From the NCBI GenBank assembly GCA_022376925.1, contig JAIOJX010000004.1, positions 179,023,501 to 179,087,500 of the forward strand: DNA of 64,000 bases, written 5' to 3'. A program made the translations under genes and the position numbers. The DNA comes from Tragulus kanchil (taxonomy: Eukaryota; Chordata; Mammalia; Artiodactyla; Tragulidae). Below are positions 10,587 to 22,116 of the stretch, one piece after another. A model generated the notes under the pieces. That model worked only from the letters and a program-made list of their open reading frames with translations. It ran no database searches and was not told the origin of the DNA. Each line of letters starts with the position of its first letter. Position 1 is the stretch's first letter.

Positions 10587-12770
10587 TGGCATGACCAGGG
10601 CTCGACCCCTCGTCCCTGACTTCAGGTCCACTGGTCCTGCCCCGCCCTCCAGGGGCATTACCGCCAGTCACTGCCCAGGTCACCATCCTCCTGCCAAACA
10701 GACTTGGGAATTTTCTGGAGAGCTGCGAGCAGAGGGAGGGGTGAGGGGGCCGCAGTGGATCCAGGGCTCTAGGCTCGAAGGGAGCCTTTCTGAGGACGCG
10801 GGGGGGCCCTGGGGTGGAGCGGGGATCTGAGCCAGTGCCCTGGGAGGAGTCAGATGTCCGGGGACCCACAGTTATTCTAGGCACCGGCCCCTGCGGGCAC
10901 CCAAGCACAGCAGGTGTGCCTCATCCAGGCCGGTCGGGTGGGGCGGCTCATCCCAGCCGGGGGAAGAGGGACTCGGAGGACTCTGGAATCCGGATCCCCG
11001 AGGGAGAGCAGGGTCAGGGCCAGGGGCGACAGGAACCCGAGCAGCCTCCCAGTCCCTGTCGGTGGGAGGGCCGTGTCCTCTTGGCACCTGTCTGGGGGAG
11101 AGGAGTGCCGGCCCAGGAAGTGTGGCTTCCAGCCCATCCTCGCTCTCTGTCCTCGGCAGGAGGCCGTGCCTGGCCAGGCATTGTTTGTGGGTTTAAAAAG
11201 AAAGGCATCTTGGCCTGGGTCCTCCTGGCAGAGAGGAGAGGGGGCAGCCCTGGCCTAGGCCTGAAGGGCGTCTGGCTGGAAAAGGAGGCCTTAGCCACTC
11301 CACCAGCGGCAGATCTAGGAGCGTGGGGGGTCCCGGAGAAGCTCTGGCCCCTCAGCTTCTCCCGCCACAAACGACCCCGGAGGGCGGGTGTCTGGGTGCT
11401 GGCTCCCCTCTCCTCACTCCAGCCATTCAAGTCTGTCTCTCACCTCCACCAGAGACCTCCAGGAACCCGAGACCCCTGGGGTACCCGAGATTCCCCAAGA
11501 CCCTCTTTCCCCTACCGGCTGATAACCTTGATAACTCTGTCCTAACGACCTTGGTGGGGAAGGCCCTATGATTATTGCCATTGATAAGTGAGGAAATCGG
11601 GGCTCAGGGGGGTTTAGTCACTTGGTCGAGGTCACAGAGCTGGTCAGGGGAGGAGCCAGGGCCCAAGCGAGGTCGGTCTGGCATGACCAGGGCTCGACCT
11701 CTCGTCCCTGACTTCAGGTCCACTGGTCCTGCCCCGCCCTCCAGGGGCATTACCGCCAGTCACTGCCCAGGTCACCATCCTCCTGCCAAACAGACTTGGG
11801 AATTTTCTGGAGAGCTGCGAGCAGAGGGAGGGGTGAGGGGGCCGCAGTGGATCCAGGGCTCTAGGCTCGAAGGGAGCCTTTCTGAGGACGCGGGGGGGCC
11901 CTGGGGTGGAGCGGGGATCTGAGCCAGTGCCCTGGGAGGAGTCAGATGTCCGGGGACCCACAGTTATTCTAGGCACCGGCCCCTGCGGGCACCCAAGCAC
12001 AGCAGGTGTGCCTCATCCAGGCCGGTCGGGTGGGGCGGCTCATCCCAGCCGGGGGAAGAGGGACTCGGAGGACTCTGGAATCCGGATCCCCGAGGGAGAG
12101 CAGGGTCAGGGCCAGGGGCGACAGGAACCCGAGCAGCCTCCCAGTCCCTGTCGGTGGGAGGGCCGTGTCCTCTTGGCACCTGTCTGGGGGAGAGGAGTGC
12201 CGGCCCAGGAAGTGTGGCTTCCAGCCCATCCTCGTTCTCTGTCCTCGGCAGGAGGCCGTGCCTGGCCAGGCATTGTTTGTGGGTTTAAAAATAAAGGCAT
12301 CTTGGCCTGGGTCCTCCTGGCAGAGAGGAGAGGGGGCAGCCCTGGCCTAGGCCTGAAGGGCGTCTGGCTGGAAAAGGAGGCCTTAGCCACTCCACCAGCG
12401 GCAGATCTAGGAGCGTGGGGGGTCCCGGAGAAGCTCTGGCCCCTCAGCTTCTCCCGCCACAAACGACCCCGGAGGGCGGGTGTCTGGGTGCTGGCTCCCC
12501 TCTCCTCACTCCAGCCATTCAAGTCTGTCTCTCACCTCCACCAGAGACCTCCAGGAACCCGAGACCCCTGGGGTACCCGAGATTCCCCAAGACCCTCTTT
12601 CCCCTACCGGCTGATAACCTTGATAACTCTGTCCTAACGACCTTGGTGGGGAAGGCCCTATGATTATTGCCATTGATAAGTGAGGAAATCGGGGCTCAGG
12701 GGGGTTTAGTCACTTGGTCGAGGTCACAGAGCTGGTCAGGGGAGGAGCCAGGGCCCAAGCGAGGTCGGTC
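10587..12770. repeat. Direct duplication 3, period 1092
   Basis: 10587-11678 and 11679-12770 are directly adjacent with three substitutions seen (for example C10608 versus T11700) and no indel. Confidence 0.95.
11550..11675 (-). repeat. MIR, antisense
   Basis: ATAAGTGAGGAAATCGGGGC and GAGGTCACAGAGCTGGTCAG are antisense MIR core sequence. Repeated at 12642-12767. Confidence 0.75.
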
Positions 12771-12994
12771 TGACCCCTGAGGCAGGATCCGAACCAAGAA
12801 CTGCACTGCCCCCCACTGCTCCATTTCTCTAGGGCTCCTGGTCTCTGGTCCCGGCCCAGCGAGGAAGCTTCCTAGTTCCCCACGGTGGCCAGGGGATGCG
12901 AGGACAGAGAAACTGAGCAGGAGCGGGGAGACGAGGGAGGAACCCACGGACAAGGGGCCCTGGAGGGTGCCAGGGTCCGGGGGTGGGGGTGGGG

Positions 12995-13130
12995 TTACCT
13001 TATTACATTCTCACGCCAAGTCCTTGGAGGGAGATCATCTCCATTTTGCAGACGAGGAAACTGAGGCGCAGAGAGTCCATCACCGGCAAGATGGGATTTG
13101 AGCCTGGATCAGCTTTCGTCCAAAGCTCTT
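12995..13130 (-). repeat. MIR, antisense
   Basis: CCATTTTGCAGACGAGGAAA and CTGAGGCGCAGAGAG are a strong antisense MIR core. Confidence 0.8.
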
Positions 13131-13784
13131 TTCCTTACTCCTGGGCTAATAGGAATCTCACAGAGCGTGGCCTCTCCTCACCCCCCAGCAGGGCTCCCGA
13201 GTAAAACCAGAGGTGCCGAAGATGTGGGCTTAGAGGTGAAAGTGGAAAGGGGCACTGTTGCTAGGGAACCGGCTTGCTCACTGGTGGAGAGATGGTGAGT
13301 AAAGACCGCAGGTCAGCAGTTCACAGAAGCCGGGGGAGCAGCTCCCGCGCGGGCTGGGCCCCACCTGGGAAGCGGCAGGCAGGCCCAGCCCGCTCCTGGC
13401 TCCCGGCTGACAGCTCCCCATTCCAGACAAGATCCGGTGATGCCCGGTCCGCCCCCACGGCCGCCACTGAGGTTGGCACGCTGCTGCTGGCACCAGAAAG
13501 CGACATTCCAGAGGCCCCCCCAACTCCCTGCCAGCCCCGGATTCTTGGCCAAGCAGGAGCGTGGGGGCTTCTGGGAGAGGAGAGGGTTGTGGTGGGAGGG
13601 GCCTGACCATCCTTCGGGGATCGTGCATCTCCAGTGTTCTCACCTCTTCCCCCACGGAATCCTGGGCAGGGCCCATGGCTCACCCTACAAGACTGGGAGA
13701 GCCGAGCTCAGGGCAATGTCTCAGATAGGACGCTCTTTTCGGGTGGCACACTGCCTCATACTACCTCCTATTAAAGTTCTTCCA

Positions 13785-13860
13785 GGCAGAGCACTGGCTT
13801 GCTGTGTGACCTTGAGCAAGACACATACCTTCTCTGGGCCTCAGAGACCTATGAGAGGAC
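13785..13860 (+). repeat. MIR
   Basis: GCTGTGTGACCTTGAGCAAG and CTCTGGGCCTCAGAG match the MIR core closely. Confidence 0.8.
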
Positions 13861-14050
13861 CGGAGCAGGTAAATCTTGAAGGTATCCTCTAGCAAACAGC
13901 TTTGATTATGCCGAGATGCTAGGGCTTCCGCATCCTCCTCGATCTCTCTGCTGTCCCATCTCTCCCCAGCAGCCAACAGATTCTCCTAAATCTTTGAGTC
14001 AGGCATGTGACCCCCCTGCTCATCACCGGGGGTGGGGGAGGAGGGGAATG

Positions 14051-14371
14051 GTTTTTTTTGTTTGTTTTAAACATTTATTTATTTATTTATTTGGGGGGGT
14101 GGCGGGGGGGGGGCCGATCCTATTGGTCCTTCACCCGTCCATCCTTCATCCATCTTTGTTCTTTGGCCCGCGTGGGCCTCCCATCGCAGTGGCCTCCGTT
14201 GTCGCAGAGCGCCGGCTCTGGGCGCATGCGCTCCAGAGCCCCGGCTCGGCAATTGGACACATGGGTCCAGCCGCTCCGCGGCACGTGGGATCCTCCCAGG
14301 CCAGGGATTGAACTGGCGCCCCTTGCCCTGCAAGGCGGTGTCCTCACCCACTGGACCACCAGGGAAGCCCA
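14051..14371 (-). mobile_element. tRNA-derived SINE (young tail type), antisense
   Basis: Reverse complement of the 6625 family: T-rich/ATTT-repeat tail, G-run, then the tail and head ending GGACCACCAGGGAAGCCC. 13-bp target duplication GAGGAGGGGAATG at 14038-14050 and 14372-14384. Confidence 0.92.
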
Positions 14372-14384
14372 GAGGAGGGGAATG

Positions 14385-15684
14385 TTACTTCCTTTCTTCC
14401 CCACCTGGCCCCTGCTGCCTCCCGATCCCACACCTGCTCACCCCTGCCCCTCCTGGGATCGTTTCCTGGCCTCCTGACGTCCCCAGCCTGACAGTTTCTT
14501 CTTTGCAGGTCGCCTGCTGCCCTTGCCTTTCCTCTGGCCTGGCGGGCTCGGCCCCACCCAGATCTTGGAATAGTTCTCTGTGGTCATCCAAGACTCAGCT
14601 CAGATGTCGCCTCTAGAGAGGCCTTCCCTGACCCCTCTTCTCTGAACCAGGGCCCTCCGCTCACGTGTCTTTGATTTCTTGCCTTCTTTACACATGTCAC
14701 GACGGAGAGGATCTTGGTCCTTTGCTGTTTACTATGCTGATTGTTTTTCTTCCTCTGATCTGTCTCCTCTAGGCAGGCAGGGTTATCTTTCCCACACTGG
14801 GCTCAGCCCACTCAATGTGTCTTTGTTTTTTTTTTCGTTTTCTAGCCATGCCCCACGGCATGTGGGAACACCTCAGTTCCCGGATCAGGGATCGAACCCG
14901 CCCCTCCTGCATTGGGATCTCAGGGTCTTAAAGCACTGCCTTGCCAGGGAAGCTCTTCAAGACATCTTTTTTGAATGGATGATGATGAAGCTCTGTGTTT
15001 CTTTCAACACATCCAGGCCTCTGGTTTATTAATGTGAGCCTCTTCCCTGGTGCCCACTGCTCCCTCCCTCCATGGACTCCCGTAGCTCTGGGTGGTGGTT
15101 CAGGCAGCCTGAGGGGCTGGGCAGGACAGGAGGAGGAGAGGAAGGGGAGGGAGGGAGGGAGAGAAGGAGAGCTTATGACCTCTGGTCCCCTGGCATCTCA
15201 TTCCCCAAGAGCAAGAGCAAGATCACAGCCCTGGACCTGGAAACCCCCTGGGGTCTGGCTGCTGGGTAGGAGGTTCTGGGGTGACCTCATCGCCTTGAAA
15301 GGAGGGCAGCAGGGGCAGGAAGCAGAGGACGCATCAGATGGGCTAAATTTAGAGCGTTAGATTCAGCCTAGGCAGAACAATATTCCTGGAGTCTCCATTG
15401 TTTGTGAGGGCCCAGAGGGCAGGCGGTCTGCTGAATGGCTGGGTGTGAGCCATGCCAAGCTGTCTGGGCATCCCGAGGTGGGGGGCAGTGGTGGGGGAGC
15501 CCCTTCCCTTCTGAAGGAGAAGCCAGACCGAGGCTCAGCAGGGCAGAGCCAGGTGGCGTGCAGACCCTGGAGGTGCTGCCGTGGGATTAAGGCCAGAGGT
15601 GAGGAGGAGGACACCTCACAGAGGAGAGCGGGGCTCTGGGTGGCCCTGATCCCAGCCGTTCAGCTGTGCACCCCTCTTAACAGC
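14385..15684. other. Intergenic with L2 and SINE fragments
   Basis: An L2-like segment at about 14575-14800 (CTCAGCTCAGATGTCGCC, GAGGCCTTCCCTGACCCC) precedes the SINE at 14822. 14960-15684 has a short GGGA/GGAG purine run at 15125-15170 and no recognised exon. Confidence 0.55.
14822..14957 (-). mobile_element. tRNA-derived SINE fragment, antisense
   Basis: T-run, then GATCAGGGATCGAACCCG (antisense B box) and GCCAGGGAAGCTC at the head end. Shorter than the young family and without its tail. Confidence 0.8.
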
Positions 15685-17878
15685 CAGGACGCCCTCAGCC
15701 CTCCCCACAGCTCTGCCACGTTCTGGTCAGGGATGGGGCTCGGAGCCAAGGTGTGAGCTGCTGACGGCCACACAGATGCCCTGTGTCCAGACGCCCACCC
15801 TGGGTCCGCAGCAATCAGGCACGCGCCCAGCCCGCAGCCTTCCACAGGACGAGGGCTGTGGGCCTTCACCCCGGCATGGCCCTCTCCCCAGCAGGCCAGG
15901 CAGCCACGGGGGGACAGGAGAGAGTGGCTCCGCCCGCGCAGGCTCCAGAACCCGTTGCCATGGCAACTCGGGGTCCAGGCCTGCCCTGCTCTGGAGAGGA
16001 GCCTGATGCTGAGGGCTTCCTTGGGTGAGCAGGTGGGAGGTGCGGCTAGGGCTGCCGTCTGACCCCCGCCAGCCAGAGTCCGGGACGGAGCCAGCTGCCT
16101 GGCCAGGCCNCCNGNGNTNATCCCTCTGGCTAAGCTGGTGATCCTCAAGGGTGTCCTGTTTCTGCACCCACGCCTCGTGTCCACATCGAGGCCAAAGGAG
16201 GATGGGGACTGTCCTCGGTTCAGGGCCACCCTGGTGGGGGAAGGCTCAGCAGGCCAAGTGTCCAGGAACCTTGAGCTTCCGTTGAAGCCCCCAGCGCCCA
16301 CCCCGCAAGTCCCCTTGAGGCCCAGGCATCTCCTTCGGCCACCTGCGCTGGAACTGGGGGGAGGGGACCAGGAATTCCGGCAGACCCGCTCTTCCCACGG
16401 ACCGTGGCAGGTGAAGGAGAGGACCCCAAGCTTCGATGCCTGGACCTTGGCCACGGCCCTCCGTCCTCTGCCCAGCTCAGGGAGGACGCTGGGAGTGAAG
16501 TCCACCCGGCCCGCCTGCCCCACGTTTCTGGTGCGGGAACTGAGGGTCTGAGCTAGGCGGAGGCCTGTCTGAGACCATGCGGGGGACGGCAGCTCGGCCA
16601 GGCCTCCTGGGCTCTGCCCACTGCGGGTCTCCGGGCACCCGATTTCTGCCGGCAGCCCGTTGCCCTGCCCGGAGCGGCGGCCTCAGGCTGTTCGCTGCTC
16701 CTCTTGATTTCACATCATGACTCATGTTATCATGTTCTCAGGAGCTGAGTAACCACCTGGGCTATTTATACTCTGGCTGAGCAGGACGCCCTCAGCCCTC
16801 CCCACAGCTCTGCCACGTTCTGGTCAGGGATGGGGCTCGGAGCCAAGGTGTGAGCTGCTGACGGCCACACAGATGCCCTGTGTCCAGACGCCCACCCTGG
16901 GTCCGCAGCAATCAGGCACGCGCCCAGCCCGCAGCCTTCCACAGGACGAGGGCTGTGGGCCTTCACCCCGGCATGGCCCTCTCCCCAGCAGGCCAGGCAG
17001 CCACGGGGGGACAGGAGAGAGTGGCTCCGCCCGCGCAGGCTCCAGAACCCGTTGCCATGGCAACTCGGGGTCCAGGCCTGCCCTGCTCTGGAGAGGAGCC
17101 TGATGCTGAGGGCTTCCTTGGGTGAGCAGGTGGGAGGTGCGGCTAGGGCTGCCGTCTGACCCCCGCCAGCCAGAGTCCGGGACGGAGCCAGCTGCCTGGC
17201 CAGGCCGCCCGGGCTGATCCCTCTGGCTAAGCTGGTGATCCTCAAGGGTGTCCTGTTTCTGCACCCACGCCTCGTGTCCACATCGAGGCCAAAGGAGGAT
17301 GGGGACTGTCCTCGGTTCAGGGCCACCCTGGTGGGGGAAGGCTCAGCAGGCCAAGTGTCCAGGAACCTTGAGCTTCCGTTGAAGCCCCCAGCGCCCACCC
17401 CGCAAGTCCCCTTGAGGCCCAGGCATCTCCTTCGGCCACCTGCGCTGGAACTGGGGGGAGGGGACCAGGAATTCCGGCAGACCCGCTCTTCCCACGGACC
17501 GTGGCAGGTGAAGGAGAGGACCCCAAGCTTCGATGCCTGGACCTTGGCCACGGCCCTCCGTCCTCTGCCCAGCTCAGGGAGGACGCTGGGAGTGAAGTCC
17601 ACCCGGCCCGCCTGCCCCACGTTTCTGGTGCGGGAACTGAGGGTCTGAGCTAGGCGGAGGCCTGTCTGAGACCATGCGGGGGACGGCAGCTCGGCCAGGC
17701 CTCCTGGGCTCTGCCCACTGCGGGTCTCCGGGCACCCGATTTCTGCCGGCAGCCCGTTGCCCTGCCCGGAGCGGCGGCCTCAGGCTGTTCGCTGCTCCTC
17801 TTGATTTCACATCATGACTCATGTTATCATGTTCTCAGGAGCTGAGTAACCACCTGGGCTATTTATACTCTGGCTGAG
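15685..17878. repeat. Direct duplication 4, period 1097, first copy with N bases
   Basis: 15685-16781 and 16782-17878 are adjacent. The first copy has N at 16110, 16113, 16115, 16117 and 16119; the second copy reads cleanly through the same place (17207-17216). Otherwise essentially identical. Confidence 0.96.
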
Positions 17879-18200
17879 CAGGCTTCCTTCCCTCCTCCCA
17901 GAACCCAGGCAGGGAGGACGAGTGGGGGTGGGGAGGAACCTGGGAGGGGGACGTGGGCTAGGAAAAGGCAGCAGAGCCCCCCCCATATCCCCTCCCCTGG
18001 GGTCCCACCCCCAGAGAGCGCCCAAAAATAGCGGTGCCGGTCCCAGCACAACAGGATGGGCCTGGATCTATGGCATCGATTTATAGGTATTATGATGGTT
18101 TGGGGAGGGGGGAATTCCTTTCCCGAGCGAGTCACCCGTCTGGAAAAATAAAGAAGGAAAAAGCTGAAATTTTTTCCTTCCATCAAAACAGGAAGGAGCT
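17800..18200. promoter_or_regulatory. Candidate enhancer-like AT-rich block about 11 kb upstream of PDGFB
   Basis: ATGACTCATG (AP-1 core TGACTCA) near 17815 and CTATTTATA (MEF2-like) near 17860 are also present at 16720-16770 in the duplicate. CCAAAAATAG (CArG/MEF2-like) lies near 18023, followed by AT-rich sequence free of recognised repeats in otherwise GC-rich surroundings. Motifs alone; no proof of activity. Confidence 0.3.
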
Positions 18201-18682
18201 GGGAGAGGTGGGGGATGGACGGAGAGATGAAGCGTGGAGGCCGAGATGCATCTCCACCCTGCAGTGGTCTTCTGGGAAGAGAAGCCTCCCGCCTTCAGGA
18301 CCTTGCACCTAGGACCCCAGGGGCCCTAGGGCTGGTGCTGTGTCACCCGTGTGGGCCATCCCCGGCTGCCCCAGACACTTTTGCCCTTCCTGACCCCCAG
18401 GCCCATGTGCCCTCATGGACATACACAGATGCCCACATGCACAGGACCCGTGTCCCCCGGTCCCCTCTCACGCCTGAGTCACACGCCCATTCCTGTAAAT
18501 CCCACGGGAGAAAAGGTCTTCCTCTGGGTGGATGGGACTCGGGGAGGGTCTGCCTTTCTAATCTTTGTCTTTTCCTCCCCATGAGGGCTGCCCTGGAAGC
18601 CCTGTGACTTCAGTTCACATCTGGCTTGGCTCCCACTCTAAGGGGCAGGGTGATCTAAGGGAAGTCTGGCTCTCTCCTTGGC
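18201..18682. other. Unique intergenic sequence ending in a MIR-like core
   Basis: No exon recognised. At the end, CCTCAGTTTTCTCATCTC (from about 18682) begins a sense MIR-like core running to about 18760, repeated at 19680. Confidence 0.5.
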
Positions 18683-20680
18683 CTCAGTTTTCTCATCTCT
18701 AATATGGGTACAGTCATCTCTGTGGTGCTTCCCTCTGGGGCAGATTGCAGGGACCACCTTGTCCAAGTCAGGGGACTCATAACCACAGCCCCCGTTTACC
18801 CAGCATGCTCTCCACCTACATTCAGTCACTAGATTTACCCTCTGACCAAATAGGGTAGGTCCCAGAATCACCCTTATCTATGGCCCAGAGGGCAGGGACC
18901 ACCTGAGGGTCACGCAGCTGAGATGCAGTGGAGGCTGGTCATGGACTCTGGGTTCCTCAGCATGGTTCACACCCAAGGGAAACAAAGGAGCACACCAAAG
19001 AGGAGGGGGAGGAGGGAGAAGTGGGGGAGGGGTGGAGGGAGAAGAAGACAGAGGAGGAGGAGGAGGAGGATGTGGAGAGGGGGACAGGGAGGAGGAGGGG
19101 CAGAAGGAGGGGGAGGAAGAGGAAGGTGGCCCAGCTTCCTTGGGCCTCAAGTTCCCACTGGGCCCATCAGCGACACCACCGTGGCTTCCTCATCCTCAGG
19201 GATGTGCCTGGGGGAGGCAGCCTTGTGCCCATTGAGTAGTGGTGACCATTAAGATGATTAGTCACCCGCCAGGCTGCCCTCGGCTTGCCTGCTGACTTCT
19301 ATAAGCACCGCCCTAGGGTGTTTGCACAGTCCTCTCGGTCTTTCTGCCTTCCACCTGCCTGCCTCAGCCTGTAAGCCCCTCGAGGGCAGGGGGCTCCGGA
19401 GAGGTGAGCTGCCAAAGCAGCACCTGATTCTCTCTGAAGATAACTCCCGGGCACCGCCCGGGGCACGTCTGCACATACTCCCCACACTTAAATTGTGTTG
19501 CGATCCCATTTGGCAGATGACCATGCTGAGATCTTGTACTAGTCTCGTCCAAGCCCAGCGCTGGCCTGGCCCAGGACGGCCACCAGCTGGGACAGCCCTG
19601 AACCCATGGCACTGGATTACATCTGGCTTGGCCACCTCCTGATCATGCGAATTAGGGAACTCGCATGATCGCTCCAGGACTCAGTTTTCTCATCTCTAAT
19701 ATGGGTACAGTCATCTCTGTGGTGCTTCCCTCTGGGGCAGATTGCAGGGACCACCTTGTCCAAGTCAGGGGACTCATAACCACAGCCCCCGTTTACCCAG
19801 CATGCTCTCCACCTACATTCAGTCACTAGATTTACCCTCTGACCAAATAGGGTAGGTCCCAGAATCACCCTTATCTATGGCCCAGAGGGCAGGGACCACC
19901 TGAGGGTCACGCAGCTGAGATGCAGTGGAGGCTGGTCATGGACTCTGGGTTCCTCAGCATGGTTCACACCCAAGGGAAACAAAGGAGCACACCAAAGAGG
20001 AGGGGGAGGAGGGAGAAGTGGGGGAGGGGTGGAGGGAGAAGAAGACAGAGGAGGAGGAGGAGGAGGATGTGGAGAGGGGGACAGGGAGGAGGAGGGGCAG
20101 AAGGAGGGGGAGGAAGAGGAAGGTGGCCCAGCTTCCTTGGGCCTCAAGTTCCCACTGGGCCCATCAGCGACACCACCGTGGCTTCCTCATCCTCAGGGAT
20201 GTGCCTGGCGGCAGGCAGCCTTGTGCCCATTGAGTAGTGGTGACCATTAAGATGATTAGTCACCCGCCAGGCTGCCCTCGGCTTGCCTGCTGACTTCTAT
20301 AAGCACCGCCCTAGGGTGTTTGCACAGTCCTCTCGGTCTTTCTGCCTTCCACCTGCCTGCCTCAGCCTGTAAGCCCCTCGAGGGCAGGGGGCTCCGGAGA
20401 GGTGAGCTGCCAAAGCAGCACCTGATTCTCTCTGAAGATAACTCCCGGGCACCGCCCGGGGCACGTCTGCACATACTCCCCACACTTAAATTGTGTTGCG
20501 ATCCCATTTGGCAGATGACCATGCTGAGATCTTGTACTAGTCTCGTCCAAGCCCAGCGCTGGCCTGGCCCAGGACGGCCACCAGCTGGGACAGCCCTGAA
20601 CCCATGGCACTGGATTACATCTGGCTTGGCCACCTCCTGATCATGCGAATTAGGGAACTCGCATGATCGCTCCAGGACTC
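18683..20680. repeat. Direct duplication 5, period 997
   Basis: 18683-19679 and 19680-20680 are adjacent. The only difference noticed is an altered run near 19210/20208 (GGGGGAGG versus GGCGGCAGG), adding one base to the second copy. Contains a long homopurine tract. Confidence 0.95.
18997..19129 (+). repeat. Homopurine (GGA/GAA-rich) tract
   Basis: About 130 bases that are almost only A and G on the + strand, including a (GGA)n core. Repeated at 19994-20126. Such tracts can form triplex DNA and are hard to sequence. Confidence 0.85.
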
Positions 20681-20760
20681 AGTTTTCTTATCTGTAGAAT
20701 GGGGATAATCCATTTTGCTCTCCCAGGACTGTCAGGCAGTTCAGGGGCTGAGCCATGAAA
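20665..20760 (+). repeat. MIR-like fragment
   Basis: CTCAGTTTTCTTATCTGTAG followed by AATGGGGATAAT matches the sense MIR core. Confidence 0.75.
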
Positions 20761-20794
20761 TCACGATGTTGGACCATTCAGGACACATGCTTTA

Positions 20795-20930
20795 GAGCAG
20801 GACTCCTCCAACTGCACGTGACTCACCAGGTCTTTTAAAAATGCAGATTCTCACTTAGCAGGTGTAGGGTTGGCCTGGGAAGGTGCATTTCCAGCAAGTT
20901 TCCAGGGATATGGCTGCTGGTCGGCGGGGT
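20795..20930. repeat. MER5A-like DNA transposon fragment
   Basis: AAAAATGCAGATTCTCACTT with GGGAAGGTGCATTTCCAGCA resembles MER5A (hAT-Charlie). Confidence 0.6.
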
Positions 20931-20984
20931 GGCCCACACTGCGAGGAATAACGGTGGAGATCTCGGCCTTGATGCTAACTGAGC

Positions 20985-21170
20985 AAGTCTGCAGTTTCAG
21001 ACCCTGGGCCCAATCACACCATTTCTCCCGTCCAATCCTTAGAGCAGCCCTGCAAGGCGAATGTGGCTACCCCAAGTCTCCAGATGAGGACACCGAGGCT
21101 CAGAGAGGTCAGTGTCCTGCCCAAGGACACACAGCAAGTAACTGGCACCTGCCATGTCTCAAAAGCAGAC
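20985..21170 (-). repeat. MIR, antisense
   Basis: CAGATGAGGACACCGAGGCT and CCCAAGGACACACAGCAAGT are the antisense MIR core. Confidence 0.8.
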
Positions 21171-22116
21171 CTGCAAGGCTTATTCAGCATGGTCCTTGTC
21201 CATCAATCTTGAACATCAAATCCATGGCAGACCTTCTCCCAACGGGGAGCTTCCTAACGGCAGTGGGGGAGATGGAGATGTGGGTGGTAAGCTGAGGCAG
21301 GGGCACGAGGAGGATGGGACTGGACCGTGCCTCCTCCCATGTGCCTTTCCTTTCTCACTAACTCTAGGACCCCCTGCCCAGTATGCTGTAGCATCACTCA
21401 TGACAGTTCTTCAGCCAGGGGTCCAGAGCAATGCCCACCAGACGGCCCTCCCTAGAGAGCAGTGAAGCTGGGTCAAAATCTGTGAGTCAGTGAGGGCAGG
21501 GCCTAGGTGAACTGGGCACCGATGTGCCTTGGCCTAGCAGATAGGCATAGACATCCAGAGAGTGATGCCGGCCCTGGTTGCCCAGGTTTGAATCCCAGCC
21601 CTGCCCTCACGCATCCCTGACCTGGTGGAACGGCCCCAGACTTTGCTTTCCCCATCTGTAAAATGGGGCAGTCATGCCTCCTCTCTGGAGGCTTAGCTGA
21701 GTGAATATACCTGCCAGGCCTGGAGCAAGCTGCCAAGAAATGAAAGCCAGGCAAACATTTGCTCTTATGAATGTTGATGAAAAATCTGTGACTTTTACAT
21801 TGTGGCTGGGTTCCCATTCTTTCGACAGGTCCATGATGTTTCCTGCAGTGACAAATGTATTTCTCTGGAAAGCTGGGGAGGGTCCGTGTGCTGTGGTAGC
21901 TGTGTCCCCACCACAGGGGCTGTCTGCGACTTGCCTGTCCCATTCTTTTCAGAATTCCTTGTCAAATCTTCAGCCCCCAGCGGCCAGGACACCCTGATTT
22001 GGAAAGGGCTGACTAACCCAGATCTTGGAGACGGTTTCTTCCTATCTTGGGGTGGTGGGCGGCTCCTGGGATCCCCCTGCCTCCAGCCCTGCCCGGCCTC
22101 CTTCATCGGGCTTATG
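21171..22116. other. Intergenic with one MIR
   Basis: A sense MIR covers about 21560-21725 (TTTGAATCCCAGCCCTGCCC, CCCCATCTGTAAAATGGGGC). The rest is unrecognised. Confidence 0.55.

Noticed and set aside
15660..17620. Minus-strand open frames of 284-287 codons present twice
   Set aside because: Low-complexity, no recognisable domain; the doubling is due to duplication 4 and one copy runs through N bases.
18923..19252. Arg/Gly/Glu-rich open frames in all three + frames
   Set aside because: They are translations of a homopurine tract.
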